A stretch of 64,000 nucleotides of DNA from JABWBH01 sp964526695 (GCA_964526695.1 CAZGJA010000003.1:1-64000); one strand, 5' to 3'. Counted from the stretch's first letter, positions 35,570 through 45,433 are shown. Notes: generated by a model not told the origin, from the letters alone. A program made the numbers and translations.

Positions 35570-37036
35570 GTGGGGTGGCTGGGTTTGTTGCTGATCGGTT
35601 TCCTGCCTTCCGCCTGCGCGGTTTCAGAAGAGAAGGCGCTCTCACAGGATAAGGCGCCCAAGGTTTCGCTGGCCGCGGAGCTTGAGGCGATGCTCACGAA
35701 GCTGCCGCACGCCTCCGCGCAGGCCGCCGCTTGCGTGATCGATCCCCGGACCGGTCAGGTTGTTTTCGAGCACCGTGCGGACCAGCCCATGATCCCCGCC
35801 AGCGCGAACAAGGTGTTCGTCATGGCCGCGGCGCTGGAGGAGCTTGGGCCGGACTTCGCCTTTGAGACGCTGCTGGGCGTGAACGGAGATGACGTGTTCG
35901 TGGTGGGGGGGGGGGATCCGGGGTTCGGCGATCCGCGTTTATGCCAGGCTCGCGGGGAGGCGGTGACGGCGCCGTTCGTCGAGTGGGCGCGGAGGCTGAA
36001 GGAGCGCGGGTTGACGACGATACCGGGGCGGCTGGTGCTGGATGATTATGTATTTGAGGAACGGACGTTTCATCCGACGTGGAAGGCCGACGAGGGGAAG
36101 TCGTATGCCGCGCGGGTGACGGGGTTGTGCCTGAACGACAACTGCGTGAATGTGACGGTCCGCCCCACGCGGGGAGGGGAGTTGGCAAGCTGGACGGTTG
36201 TGCCGGCGGCGCCGAAGGCCGTGAACATGACGAACCAATGCCGCACCGGCGGGAGCGGCGAGCCGTCCCTGCACGCGGACCCCAAGCAGCCGCTCTTCCG
36301 GCTGAGCGGGACCGTCAGCGGCGCGGTGGAGCTGGAGGCGCCGCATGCGCAACCGGTCGTGCTGTTCGGTGATGCGCTGCGCACGGTGCTGGAGCGTGAG
36401 GGGGTCGCCGTGAAAGGGGAGGTGATTCGTGCTCGCGTCCGCCGCCCCGACGGCTCGCTGCCGCCGCAGGCGCAGATCATCGCGGTGCATCGCACGCCGA
36501 TGCGCGAAGTGATGGGTCGCATCGGGCGAAACAGCCAGAACCTCTTCGCCGAGTGCCTGCTGAAGCACGTCGGGCTGCGCGCGGATCAGCGGGCCGGCGT
36601 GACGGACGCTCGCGGCGGATGGGACAACGGCGCGCGGGCGGTGATCGACGCGCTGCGGCGCAACGGCGTGGACGTCGCTTCGATGAACATCGCCGACGGA
36701 TCGGGGCTGAGCCGGGCAAACCGCTGCACGGCGCGGCAACTCGCGGCGACGCTGGCGTGGATGCACCGAAGCCCGCGCGGCGCGCTCCTGCGCGAGTCGC
36801 TCTCCGAGCCGGGCGAGGAAGGGTCGCTGAAGTCCATGTCGAAAGACCTGGCCGATCGCGTGCAGGCCAAGACGGGCACGATGAACGGGATTCGTGCGCT
36901 GGCGGGATATGTGAAGGCGAAGTCGGGCGGCGACTACGTCTTCGCGATTCTGTTCAACGACTACCCCGGCAGCAGCGCTCCGTACAAGGAGATTCAGACG
37001 CGATTCTGCAGGGCGCTCGTCGAGCGGCTTGAATGA
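35570..37036 (+). CDS. dacB: D-alanyl-D-alanine carboxypeptidase/endopeptidase (PBP4 type)
   Basis: 488 residues from GTG 35570 with AAGGAGG 6 bases upstream. A signal sequence (MGWLGLLLIGFLPSACA, perhaps lipobox-like) leads to the penicillin-binding fold: SxxK in PASANKVFVMAA, SxN in GRNSQNLFAECLLKHVG, and KTG in VQAKTGTMNGIRALAG. The roughly 150 residues between the first two motifs are the usual PBP4 insert domain. It trims or cuts peptidoglycan peptides in the periplasm. A run of eleven G at 35905-35915 (VVGGGDPG) could cause slippage and phase variation. Confidence 0.9.
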   Translation: MGWLGLLLIGFLPSACAVSEEKALSQDKAPKVSLAAELEAMLTKLPHASAQAAACVIDPRTGQVVFEHRADQPMIPASANKVFVMAAALEELGPDFAFETLLGVNGDDVFVVGGGDPGFGDPRLCQARGEAVTAPFVEWARRLKERGLTTIPGRLVLDDYVFEERTFHPTWKADEGKSYAARVTGLCLNDNCVNVTVRPTRGGELASWTVVPAAPKAVNMTNQCRTGGSGEPSLHADPKQPLFRLSGTVSGAVELEAPHAQPVVLFGDALRTVLEREGVAVKGEVIRARVRRPDGSLPPQAQIIAVHRTPMREVMGRIGRNSQNLFAECLLKHVGLRADQRAGVTDARGGWDNGARAVIDALRRNGVDVASMNIADGSGLSRANRCTARQLAATLAWMHRSPRGALLRESLSEPGEEGSLKSMSKDLADRVQAKTGTMNGIRALAGYVKAKSGGDYVFAILFNDYPGSSAPYKEIQTRFCRALVERLE

Positions 37037-37123
37037 CCGACGCTCGGCCATCCGAACCCGTAGCGCGAGCGAGGGTAAGCCGGATGAATGAAGGGTCAGC
37101 CGGATGCTTGAGCGGCAGGGCTG

Positions 37124-37260
37124 TTACACCCTGCGGGCTTTACACCCTCCGGGCGTTACACCCTCCGGACGTTACACCCTCCGGACGTTACACCCTACGG
37201 ACGTTACACCCTACGGGCTTTACACGCTACGGGCTTTAGACCCTACGGACGTTACACCCT
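37124..37260 (+). repeat. 16-base tandem array, about 8.5 units
   Basis: Units of the form TTACACCCTCCGGACG with few changes run head to tail between dacB and priA. A flanking CGCTTGCGCTTCGGGTTCGG (37261) resembles dispersed copies at 37055, 43345 and 43808. Confidence 0.9.
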
Positions 37261-37307
37261 CGCTTGCGCTTCGGGTTCGGAAGAGCGAAGCGGCACACGT
37301 GCCAAAG

Positions 37308-37358
37308 GCATCGCGGCTGGACGCGTCCGCATCGCGGCTTGACGCGTCCGCATCGCGG
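37308..37358 (+). repeat. 21-base tandem array, 2.4 units
   Basis: GCATCGCGGCTGGACGCGTC C, repeated once with a single change and then partly, immediately upstream of priA. Confidence 0.8.
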
Positions 37359-37381
37359 CGCCAAGCTCAGTGCGAACGGAC

Positions 37382-39958
37382 ATGTCTGAACCGTCGCTGC
37401 AACCCTCGCCCGAATCCTCGTCGAGCCCGCCGCGTGAACCCGCGTCGAAACCCGCTGCGCCGTCCACCGGGCTGCTCTGGGCCGAGGAAGGCACGGAGCG
37501 GATTAGTCTTGTGGCCGAGGTGGCGCCGCTCATTCCCGTCCTCAAGACGTACACGTTTGCCGTTCCGCCGGCGCTGCGCGCGACGATTCAGCTTGGGCAT
37601 CGCGTGGTCGTGGGTCTGGGAAAGTCCGGGCGGCGAGCGAAGGGCTTTGTCGTCGGGCTGAGCGAGAGGCCGTGGGACAACACGTTGCGGCAGGTTGAGT
37701 CGCTCGTGGACGCGGAGTCGCGCCTCACGCCGGACCTGATCGAGCTGGGGCGTCGCATCGCCGCTCATTACGTCTCTCCGATCGGGCTGACGCTGAAGGC
37801 GATGGTTCCGGAGTCCGTTCGGCGGCAGAGGGGGATGAAGACGGTGCGATACGTGCGGGCGCTGACCCCGCGCGAGGATGGACCGGATCCACCGCGAACA
37901 ACTCGACAGGATCAACCCCAATCAGATCGACAGGATCCGCCAGAATCAGAGCAAGCGTATCCAGCGCCATCTAATCAAGTGGATCCACGGCAATCAGATC
38001 AGGGGGATCCACCGCAATCAGATGGAGCGGCATCGGAGGGCGCGCGGCCTGTGCCGCGGAAACTCGGCGCGGCGACGCTGGAAAAACGCGAACGCATCCT
38101 GAGCGTGCTGACACGCGCTGGCGGGGAATCCTCTGTGCGTTTCTTGCTCGCGGCAGCGGGCTGCACGGCGGCGATTCTCAAGGGCATGGCGCGCGACGGG
38201 CTGATCGAGATCACCGAGCGGCGGCAGGTGCAGGCGGGCGACGAGCTTTCTGAGCCGCGGCTGCCGGATTTCACGTTGAACGACGAGCAGCGCGCGGCAT
38301 TCGAGGCGATTCGCGAGCGCCTCACGGCGGACCAGTTTTCCGTCACGCTGCTGCACGGCGTAAGCGGCAGCGGCAAGACCGAAGTGTACATTCATGCCAT
38401 CCGCCATGTGCTGGCGCAAGGCCGGCAGGCGATCCTGCTCGTGCCGGAAATCGTGCTGACCACCCAGCTCGTCGCGCGGCTTGCGGCGCGGTTCGACCGC
38501 GTGGCCGTGATGCACAGCGGGCTGACGGAGTCGCAGCGGTCGATCGCGTGGCGGCGGGTCGAGTCCGGCGAGGCGAACGTGGTGATCGGCACGCGCAGCG
38601 CGGTGTTCGCGCCGTGCGCCCGGCTGGGGCTGATCTGCGTCGATGAGGAGCAGGAGGACAGCTACAAAAACCTGCAAACGCCGAGGTTTCACGTGCGCGA
38701 CGTGGCGATCTTTCGCGCCCATCAGCTCGGCATTCCTGTGGTGCTCGGCTCGGCCACGCCGTCGCTGGAGACGTGGCACAACTGCCAGACGCGGCCGGAG
38801 TACGCGCGCGTCGCGCTGCATAAGCGCGTGGCGGACCGGCCCATGCCGGTCGTGCACGTCGTGGACATGAACACCGAGCAGCAGGCCGTCGGGGGGGATC
38901 GCGTCTTCTCGCGGCTGCTGGAGCGCAAGCTGAAGGAGGCGCTGGAGCGCGGAGAGCAGGCGATCATCCTGCTCAACCGGCGCGGCTATGCGACGCGGTT
39001 ATGGTGTCCGCAGTGCCGCCAGTCCGTGCAATGCCCGCGGTGCAACCTCAGCCTCGTCGCGCACGAAGCGAAGGGACAGGCCGTGTGTCATCACTGCTAC
39101 GGCCGTATCACGCTGCCGCGCGTTTGCGCGACGCTCGGGTGTAATCAGCCTCTCGTGAGGATGGGCATGGGCACGCAGAAGGTGGAGGCGGCGCTGGCGG
39201 CCGAGTTTCCCGCCGCGCGCGTTCGCCGCGTGGACAGCGACACGATGCACCACCGCGACCTGTACGTCGAGCTGGTCAACGACTTCGAAGCGCGTCGCCT
39301 CGATGTTCTGGTCGGCACGCAGATGATCGCCAAGGGGCTGGATTTTCCGCATGTTTCGCTGGTGGGGGTGATGGCGGCGGAGAGCATCGCGGCCACCGCT
39401 GATTTTCGCAATCAGGAGAAGTTGTTCACGCTGCTGACGCAGGTTGCGGGGCGGGCGGGGCGCGCGGAGCTTGCGGGCGAAGTCGTCATCCAGACTTCGC
39501 TGACCGATCTGCCCGCGCTTCGGCTGGCGCGGAATCACGACTACGAGGGATTTGCGCAGCGGGAGCTGGCGCTGCGGCGCCATCTGGGTTATCCCCCGTT
39601 CCGCAGGCTGGCCCGGCTCGTGGTGGCGCATGAGCGGGAGGAGACGTGCCTGCAACGCGCGGAGGAAGTGGGCATCGCGCTGCGCGAGGTGATCGCCCGG
39701 TTCAATGCGCGGGGCGAAGGGAACGCCGGGGGGATGCTAAGCAACGGGGAAGCCGACGGGGGCTTCATTGCGGATGTGCTCGGCCCGGCGCCGTGCACGC
39801 GTCCGCGACTGCGCGATCATTACCGCTACGAGCTGCTGCTCCGCGCGGGTCGCGCGTCGGACTTGCAGCAGATTCTGCGGCTGCTGCACAGCGGTTCGAA
39901 GGGCGCACGAGGGGCGAAGGGGCTGATGCTCGACGTGGATCCGGTGGCGTTCGATTGA
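37382..39958 (+). CDS. priA: primosomal replication restart helicase
   Basis: 858 residues from ATG 37382 (GTG 37370 is an alternative). An N-terminal DNA-binding domain (PVLKTYTFAVPPALRATIQL) is followed by a variable linker, then a superfamily 2 helicase: Walker A HGVSGSGKTEVYI, Walker B box ICVDEEQEDSYK, and LGSATPSLETWHN. Eight zinc-binding Cys lie in CPQC...CPRC...CHHC...CATLGC. The C-terminal part has VLVGTQMIAKGLDFPHVSLV and QVAGRAGRAE. PriA reloads DnaB at stalled forks. Residues about 169-216 are six copies of an 8-residue repeat in the linker. Confidence 0.95.
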   Translation: MSEPSLQPSPESSSSPPREPASKPAAPSTGLLWAEEGTERISLVAEVAPLIPVLKTYTFAVPPALRATIQLGHRVVVGLGKSGRRAKGFVVGLSERPWDNTLRQVESLVDAESRLTPDLIELGRRIAAHYVSPIGLTLKAMVPESVRRQRGMKTVRYVRALTPREDGPDPPRTTRQDQPQSDRQDPPESEQAYPAPSNQVDPRQSDQGDPPQSDGAASEGARPVPRKLGAATLEKRERILSVLTRAGGESSVRFLLAAAGCTAAILKGMARDGLIEITERRQVQAGDELSEPRLPDFTLNDEQRAAFEAIRERLTADQFSVTLLHGVSGSGKTEVYIHAIRHVLAQGRQAILLVPEIVLTTQLVARLAARFDRVAVMHSGLTESQRSIAWRRVESGEANVVIGTRSAVFAPCARLGLICVDEEQEDSYKNLQTPRFHVRDVAIFRAHQLGIPVVLGSATPSLETWHNCQTRPEYARVALHKRVADRPMPVVHVVDMNTEQQAVGGDRVFSRLLERKLKEALERGEQAIILLNRRGYATRLWCPQCRQSVQCPRCNLSLVAHEAKGQAVCHHCYGRITLPRVCATLGCNQPLVRMGMGTQKVEAALAAEFPAARVRRVDSDTMHHRDLYVELVNDFEARRLDVLVGTQMIAKGLDFPHVSLVGVMAAESIAATADFRNQEKLFTLLTQVAGRAGRAELAGEVVIQTSLTDLPALRLARNHDYEGFAQRELALRRHLGYPPFRRLARLVVAHEREETCLQRAEEVGIALREVIARFNARGEGNAGGMLSNGEADGGFIADVLGPAPCTRPRLRDHYRYELLLRAGRASDLQQILRLLHSGSKGARGAKGLMLDVDPVAFD
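37885..38028 (+). repeat. 24-base tandem repeat in the priA linker
   Basis: Six degenerate 24-base units beginning GGATCCACCG or similar encode DPPRTTRQ-, DQPQSDRQ-, DPPESEQA-type octapeptides. The array sits between the N-terminal domain and the helicase core and keeps the frame because the unit is a multiple of three. Confidence 0.9.
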
Positions 39959-40376
39959 TTCAGCGCGGCTTGAGCGGGGGATATCGGAAGCGGTTGGTAG
40001 ATCGGACCCTTGGGCGGCGCTCGTGAGGAGCAACGAACCCCTGGCCAGGCGTGCCCTGCGGTGGGCGTGCAGCGCATGAGGCGAGGCATGGAAGGGCGGT
40101 CACCTCGATGCTGACGCCCGATAAGTCAAACTGACAATTCCCGACAATTCGCCGGAAGTCGCCCTTCGATCGTTCTCCACTACCCGGTATCATTAAGAAT
40201 GAGTGAGGGGCCGCGCCGGTCCACTTCCTTGCAGGGCTCGCCTGCACCGGATCGGGCGCAGTCTCATCGCTTTGCCGCTGGGGGAATTACGCGGCATGGG
40301 GAGTGGTCGTACGGTGCCTTGTGGGAGCCTCGTCATGGAATGAGGGCAGGGCCGGGGGTCTTTTGGGAGGATGAAC

Positions 40377-43241
40377 ATGTTTGAGCTGACCAACAGGGGG
40401 CGATTGCGCGAATCACTGAGGTTGTGGGTGATTGTCGGGCTTGTGCCGGCAGCGGTCGCGATGGCGGCGGATCGGGGGCTGGATCGCATGGGGTCGCAGT
40501 CCGAGGAGCCGGCGGCGTGGGCGGCGTTTCGGGCCGCGCATCCGGGCGCGGATTTGTTCGCCCTGGAAGGGCGCGTGACGCGCGTGTATGGGCGGTCGTT
40601 CAGTTCGGGCGAGTCGCCCGAGGAGTCGGCGGCGGCGTTTCTGGGGCAGCACAGCGATGTGTTCGGCGTCGAATCCACGGATCTCGTGCCGGGCGGCATG
40701 ATCGGCGACGACGAGTTTATTGTGCCGGTCATGTATGTTCCCGAAGAAGGCGGCTTCCGCTTTACGCTGGTTTCGCATCGCCAGATGAAGGACGGCGTGC
40801 CGGTCTTCCGCGCGGACGTTCGTGTGCTGGTGCGCAATGAAGAGGGTTATCCGCTGGTGCTGGTGTCGTCCGGTCTGCGCGATCTGGGCGGCTTCCAGGT
40901 CTCCAGCGCGCCGATCTCCGAACTCAACACGGAGATGGCCTTCGCCGCGGCGCAGCAGGCCCATCCTGAGCTTATCAGTGTATTAGGCTCAGAGCTGGTC
41001 ATCTGGGCGGGCGTGAATGACATGACGGTCGCGCCGTCGCTCGCCATCCGGATCATGGCCGACAATGGGCTTGCCAATCAGCCGGATTATTCCAAGTGGC
41101 TGGTCTTGGCGGATGCGCACACCGGCGCGATCCTGTATGAGGAAAACCAGATTCGCCACACCGACGTGGTGGGCAACGTGAGCGGCATGGCCACGCCGCT
41201 GGGCGTGGGCGCTGACATTTGCGGGACGGAGGCGTCGGTGCCGCTGCCGTACGCTCGCGTGCTGGTTCAGGGCGGGAGCACGGCGTTCGCCGACTCCGCG
41301 GGCAACTTCACGATTCCCAACGCCGGCAACACGCCGGTGACGGTGGAGTCCGGCGTGCGCGGGCGTTGGTTCCGCGTTCGCTATGAGACCGGCGCGGAGG
41401 CGGCGGTGCTGACGCAGCAGGTCACGCCGCCGGGTCCGGCGAACTTTCTGCACAACTCGGCGAACAACAATGAGTTGATTCGCGCGGAAGTCAACGGCTA
41501 TGTGCAGTCCAACGTCGTCCGCGATTTCACGCTGGTCCAGAACCCGAGCTATCCGACCATCAACAATCAGCAGGAGTTCCGGGTCAACGTGAACCTGTCC
41601 TCGACGTGCAACGCCTTCTATGACGGCAGCTCGATCAACTTCTATCGCTCCGGCGGAGGCTGCGCGAATACCGCGTTCGACACCGTGGTGCACCACGAAT
41701 ACGGCCACCACCTCGTGCAGGTGGGCGGGAGCGGTCAGGACGAATACGGAGAGGGCATGGGCGACGTCATGGGCGTGCTCATCACGGACATTTCCGTGCT
41801 GGGCTATGGCTTCCAGAACAACTGCAACAACGGCATCCGCAATGCGAACAACACGTTGCAGTATCCGTGCAGCGGCGAGATTCACTACTGCGGGCAGCTC
41901 ATTTCCGGCTGCGTGTGGAGCACCCGGGACGAGCTGATCCTGACGAATCCCGACACGTATCTGGAGATCCTCAGCCGATTGGCGGTGAACGCGATTCTGA
42001 TGCACTCGGGCGGCGGCATCGCGCCCGACATCACGATCGACTACCTGACGCTGGACGACACGGACGGCGACATCGGCAACGGCACGCCGCACTACTCGGA
42101 GATCGCGGCCGGGTTCGGCGAGCACAACATGGACGCGCCGCCATTGGAGCTGCTGGACTTCGGCTATCCCAACGGCCTGCCGACGACGCTGACTCCGAAT
42201 ACGCCGACGACCTTCCAGGTGCGCATCCTCGATCTGGCGGGCACGTTGGACGAGAGCAGCCCGCGCCTGAATTACCGCGTGGACGGGGGCTCGTTCACGG
42301 CGGCGGGGCTGTCGAATCAGGGCAATCGTCTGTTCAACGCCACGATCCCGGGCATCGCCTGCGGCAGCGTCGTGGACTTCTTCCTCAGCGCCACCACGAC
42401 GACTGGTGGAAGCGATCGCGATCCGGACGCGAGCAACTACACGGCCGGCTCGGGCCAGAGCGACGTGTTCACGGACAACTTCGAGACCGACAAGGGTTGG
42501 ACGGTGCAGAATGAGAACGTCAGCGACGGCGCGTGGGAGCGCGGCGTTCCAGTCGGCGGCGGTTCACGCGGCGACCCGGCGAGCGACTTCGACGGTTCGG
42601 GGCGCTGCTACCTGACGGCCAATCGCTCGGGCAACTCTGACGTGGACGGCGGTCCGACGCGCCTGATCTCTCCGACGTTCGACCTGTCCGCGTCGGGCGA
42701 CTACACGATCGGTTACGCCCGCTGGTTCACCAACGACGACGGAGACGGCGACCGGCTGGTCGTCGAGGTTTCCAACAACAACGGCACGAATTGGGTGCAG
42801 GTCGAGAGCGTCGGCAACACCGGCGGCTGGGTCTATCGCACTTTCAACGTGCTGGATTACGTCACGCCGAGCGCCCAGGTCAAGGTGCGTTTCAGCGCGA
42901 CCGACAACCCGAACGACTCGGTGACCGAAGCGGCGATCGACGCCGTCCGCATCAGCCGGTTTGACTGCGGCGGCGGCGGGAATGAAGTGACCTGCGACGA
43001 CATCGCGAAGTTCAAGGCCAGGTGCAAGGCCAACGGCACGATCAAGGGCACGCTGGTGCTCCTCGACGACAGCCGCAACGGCGCGACGGTGACGATCTCG
43101 ATCGACGGGACGCCGTTCGACGCGACGGTGAACGGGAACCGCGCAATCGCGAAGCAGTGCTGCTACAGCGGCCCGCGCACGGTGGAACTGACGACGCCGT
43201 CGGGTTGCGCCGGGACGAGCAAGACGGCGGACTGCCCGTAA
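40377..43241 (+). CDS. secreted M36-like zinc metalloprotease with shared C-terminal domain
   Basis: 954 residues from ATG 40377 (GGGAGG 6 bases upstream). After the signal helix (LRLWVIVGLVPAAVAMAA) comes a propeptide of FTP/PepSY type (RVTRVYGRSFSSGESPEESA). The protease core has HEYGHH (HExxH) near residue 440 and the third ligand in DEYGEGMGDVMG, as in fungalysin-like enzymes. A beta-sandwich domain (DNFETDKGWTVQNENV...SPTFDLSASGDYTIG) follows. The last 85 residues form the Cys-containing domain (CDDIAKFKARC...SKTADCP) also found in the kelch and beta-helix proteins. It is exported and possibly surface-bound. Confidence 0.82.
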   Translation: MFELTNRGRLRESLRLWVIVGLVPAAVAMAADRGLDRMGSQSEEPAAWAAFRAAHPGADLFALEGRVTRVYGRSFSSGESPEESAAAFLGQHSDVFGVESTDLVPGGMIGDDEFIVPVMYVPEEGGFRFTLVSHRQMKDGVPVFRADVRVLVRNEEGYPLVLVSSGLRDLGGFQVSSAPISELNTEMAFAAAQQAHPELISVLGSELVIWAGVNDMTVAPSLAIRIMADNGLANQPDYSKWLVLADAHTGAILYEENQIRHTDVVGNVSGMATPLGVGADICGTEASVPLPYARVLVQGGSTAFADSAGNFTIPNAGNTPVTVESGVRGRWFRVRYETGAEAAVLTQQVTPPGPANFLHNSANNNELIRAEVNGYVQSNVVRDFTLVQNPSYPTINNQQEFRVNVNLSSTCNAFYDGSSINFYRSGGGCANTAFDTVVHHEYGHHLVQVGGSGQDEYGEGMGDVMGVLITDISVLGYGFQNNCNNGIRNANNTLQYPCSGEIHYCGQLISGCVWSTRDELILTNPDTYLEILSRLAVNAILMHSGGGIAPDITIDYLTLDDTDGDIGNGTPHYSEIAAGFGEHNMDAPPLELLDFGYPNGLPTTLTPNTPTTFQVRILDLAGTLDESSPRLNYRVDGGSFTAAGLSNQGNRLFNATIPGIACGSVVDFFLSATTTTGGSDRDPDASNYTAGSGQSDVFTDNFETDKGWTVQNENVSDGAWERGVPVGGGSRGDPASDFDGSGRCYLTANRSGNSDVDGGPTRLISPTFDLSASGDYTIGYARWFTNDDGDGDRLVVEVSNNNGTNWVQVESVGNTGGWVYRTFNVLDYVTPSAQVKVRFSATDNPNDSVTEAAIDAVRISRFDCGGGGNEVTCDDIAKFKARCKANGTIKGTLVLLDDSRNGATVTISIDGTPFDATVNGNRAIAKQCCYSGPRTVELTTPSGCAGTSKTADCP

Positions 43242-43278
43242 GCCCGCAGGGTTGACTTCGGTTTGAGAATCCACTCAT

Positions 43279-43312
43279 GGGCCGCGACGGATGAAACCAT
43301 CCGTCGCGGCCC
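43279..43312 (+). terminator. strong hairpin behind the metalloprotease gene
   Basis: GGGCCGCGACGGATG-AAAC-CATCCGTCGCGGCCC is a perfect 15-bp stem with a 4-base loop, 37 bases behind the stop. It is followed by TGCTTCGT, a weak T-rich stretch. Probable terminator. Confidence 0.7.
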
Positions 43313-43398
43313 TGCTTCGTGGGTGTCACGCGTCGCCTTTCGGAACCCGCAGCGCCAGCGAGGGTAAGCCGGGCGTTTGAGCCGAGCGCGCGCCATGC

Positions 43399-43797
43399 AG
43401 AACCGCAGAAGGATTGCCCCGTCACCAAGCGTGGGAACCCACGTCGAGGACAATCCGCGTGACGTGCGGCGAGGGCCGACTAACGCATCAGCAGGGATCA
43501 GGTCGGCTTCAGCCGACCGGCGCTTGCCACCCGCTTGAGCGGGTGGGGCAAGCGCTTGGCGCATCAGGCGATCCGGCTTCAGCCGCGCTTGCCGCGTACA
43601 CAACACAAGCCGGCTGAAGCCCGGCTGGCGGCGCGTCTTGGGCATGTCCCCACCGCCTCAAGGCGGTGGCAAGAACCGCCCGGCTAAAGCCGGCCCGAGA
43701 CGACTCAGCAGGAAACAAGTTCAAGCGTGCCATGGGTCGCGATCCGACCCCTCGGTCCATGCGCGCAGACGGAACAAGTCAAAATGTCTCGCGGGCT
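43399..43797 (+). repeat. multi-hairpin element, copy 2 (full length)
   Basis: About 395 bases similar to 61344-61737, from GAACCGCAGAAGG to the end GTC(T/A)(C/A)GCGG. Stems in order: GGTCGGCTTCAGCCGACC; CACCCGC-TTGA-GCGGGTG; the pair CCGGCTTCAGCCG and CCGGCTGAAGCCCGG; CCACCGCC-TCAA-GGCGGTGG; and CCGGCTAAAGCCGG. GCAAGAACCG joins the last two, as in copy 1. Confidence 0.85.
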
Positions 43798-43882
43798 AGT
43801 TGGACTCGAGCGGGCGTTTTGCCCTCGCTGGCGCTACGGGTTCGGAAGTGCGCGGACCGCTCATCCGCCGGTTCGGCGCTCC

Positions 43883-44473
43883 TCACCGGCTATCCGGCGC
43901 AGGGACCACGCGCACCGATTCCGTCATGCGGTCAAGCAGCAGTTCTGTGTTCGCCGCGGAGGCGGGGACGGACTTGAGCACCCAGACGTACACGCGGTCG
44001 GGGGCGACGGCGCAGGCGCGGACGATGAGGACGATGTCGTCGGAGAACCGCAGCTCCTTGCCTGTCAGCTCGCCCATTTCGATATCACGACGTTGCCCCG
44101 TCCGGCTGCGCTTGGCTTCCAACGGTCCCAGCGCATTGCGGATGCAGCGCGTCATGGCGGAATCGAAATCAGCCGCCGTCGCGGGCTGAAACTCCTGAAC
44201 GTACACCAGGGCGAACACGGCGGCTCCGCGACGCCCCGGGTCGGCGGACGCTTCGTAGGCCAGCACCGTTTCTCGGATCTGCGGTGCGGCCGTCAGACGC
44301 AGGGCAGGGGGAACCTCAAACCGGACGCGCCACCCGAGCCGTGCGGCAGGATCGCGCGTGGATTCAGCGAACAGAATGGCCAGCCCGCCGGTCAGGCAGA
44401 AGATCGCGCCGGTCACCAGCCATGCTCGCAGGGGTTTGGCCGATGCCCCCGTCGTGTAAAGCTCGTACTCCAC
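43883..44473 (-). CDS. hypothetical single-span membrane protein
   Basis: 196 residues if GTG 44473 is the start; the frame is open further upstream, but there it only translates dispersed repeats. A short N-terminal piece (VEYELYTTGASAKPLRAW) and one helix (LVTGAIFCLTGGLAILFA) are followed by a soluble domain (RFEVPPALRLTAAP; ETVLAYEASADPGRRGAAVF; DIVLIVRACAVAPDRVYVWV). The family is not recognised. The start is uncertain. Confidence 0.5.
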   Translation of the reverse strand: MEYELYTTGASAKPLRAWLVTGAIFCLTGGLAILFAESTRDPAARLGWRVRFEVPPALRLTAAPQIRETVLAYEASADPGRRGAAVFALVYVQEFQPATAADFDSAMTRCIRNALGPLEAKRSRTGQRRDIEMGELTGKELRFSDDIVLIVRACAVAPDRVYVWVLKSVPASAANTELLLDRMTESVRVVPAPDSR

Positions 44474-44529
44474 GCCGGTATCCAAGCTCGCCTGCGGGCG
44501 CAAAGCAAGCTGACGGTCCCAGCGGCACG

Positions 44530-44800
44530 GCCAGGCGAGCACGCTCGACAGCGCCATCCAACCTTCATGGCCAGGCGAGTACGCCAGGCCATGCCACCCA
44601 AAGGAAACGTCGAAACGTCGAAACGTCGAAACGCCAAAACGCCAAAACGCCAAAACGCCGAAATGGGCAGGATCGTGGGGGAGGGCCAACCGGCGCAGCC
44701 TGCCCGGTCATCATGGCCAGGCGAGTACGCGAGGTCGTGCCACCCACCGTCATGGCCAGGCGAGTACGCCAGGCCATGCCACCCGACCATGCCACCCGAC
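44530..44800. repeat. cluster of TGGCGTACTCGCCA elements with an octamer array
   Basis: Three inverse copies (GGCCAGGCGAGTACGCCAGG or close) at about 44568, 44713 and 44753, plus a diverged one at 44530. Between the first two, 44603-44664 holds eight octamers (GAAACGTC three times, GAAACGCC, AAAACGCC three times, then GAAATGGG), the same octamer family as at 11508-11559. Confidence 0.85.
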
Positions 44801-44938
44801 CATGCCACCCGAGATGTCCGCGCGGCTGGACAAGGCAGGGTAATTCGGAAATAGTACGCATTGGCATCAACTAGTTGCCCACGGGCGCGAATCGCGCTTG
44901 GATGGGCCATCGACACTCATAGGCGGAGGAGGGCTATC

Positions 44939-45244
44939 GTGCAGGTGACTGTCAAGAGCCGTCACGTGGAAGTTCCCAGCGAGATCCGGGAGTACGCGGA
45001 GTCGAAGGCCACCCGCCTTCCCCGGTTCCACGACCGCATTTCATCCATTGATTTCGTCCTGGATCAGGAGTCCGACCTCTGGACGGCCGAGCTGATCGTG
45101 AAAGCCGATCGCACGAGCGAGTTCGTGGCGAAGGAAACCGGGCCCGACCGGTTCGCGTTGATTGATTTGATAATCGACAAAGTTGAGCGTCAGTTGACAA
45201 AACACAAAGAGAAGGCCCGCGACCACCATCGACCGAAGGAATAG
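44939..45244 (+). CDS. hpf: ribosome hibernation-promoting factor (short form)
   Basis: 101 residues from GTG 44939, with GGAGGAGGG 5 bases upstream. VTVKSRHVEVPSEIREYAES and KATRLPRFHDRISSIDFVLD are the HPF/YfiA N-terminal fold, with VKADRTSEFVAKETGPDRFA and DLIIDKVERQLTKHKEKARD behind it. It binds 30S subunits and inactivates ribosomes in stationary phase. The long-form C-terminal dimerisation domain is absent. It stands in front of ptsN, as in the rpoN-hpf-ptsN order of many bacteria, but rpoN is not here. Confidence 0.92.
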   Translation: MQVTVKSRHVEVPSEIREYAESKATRLPRFHDRISSIDFVLDQESDLWTAELIVKADRTSEFVAKETGPDRFALIDLIIDKVERQLTKHKEKARDHHRPKE

Positions 45245-45433
45245 CGCGAGTCGCGCGGCGAGGTTTCGTGGGCGGCCGCGCTGAGAACCAGCGGGACGGT
45301 CGACCGGCGGACCCTTCAGGCAGCGCCTGAGGAGACACGAGGCGTTGGACCCATCCGCCCCGCGTCGGGGGACAGATCATCGTATTCGCGTGACGGATCG
45401 CCGGCGGTCCGGCTCGGGAGCAGCAGCAAGCAT

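Noticed and set aside
37124..37260. CRISPR array
   Set aside because: The units are contiguous 16-base tandem repeats without unique spacers, and no cas gene is present. The same holds for 52857-52946.
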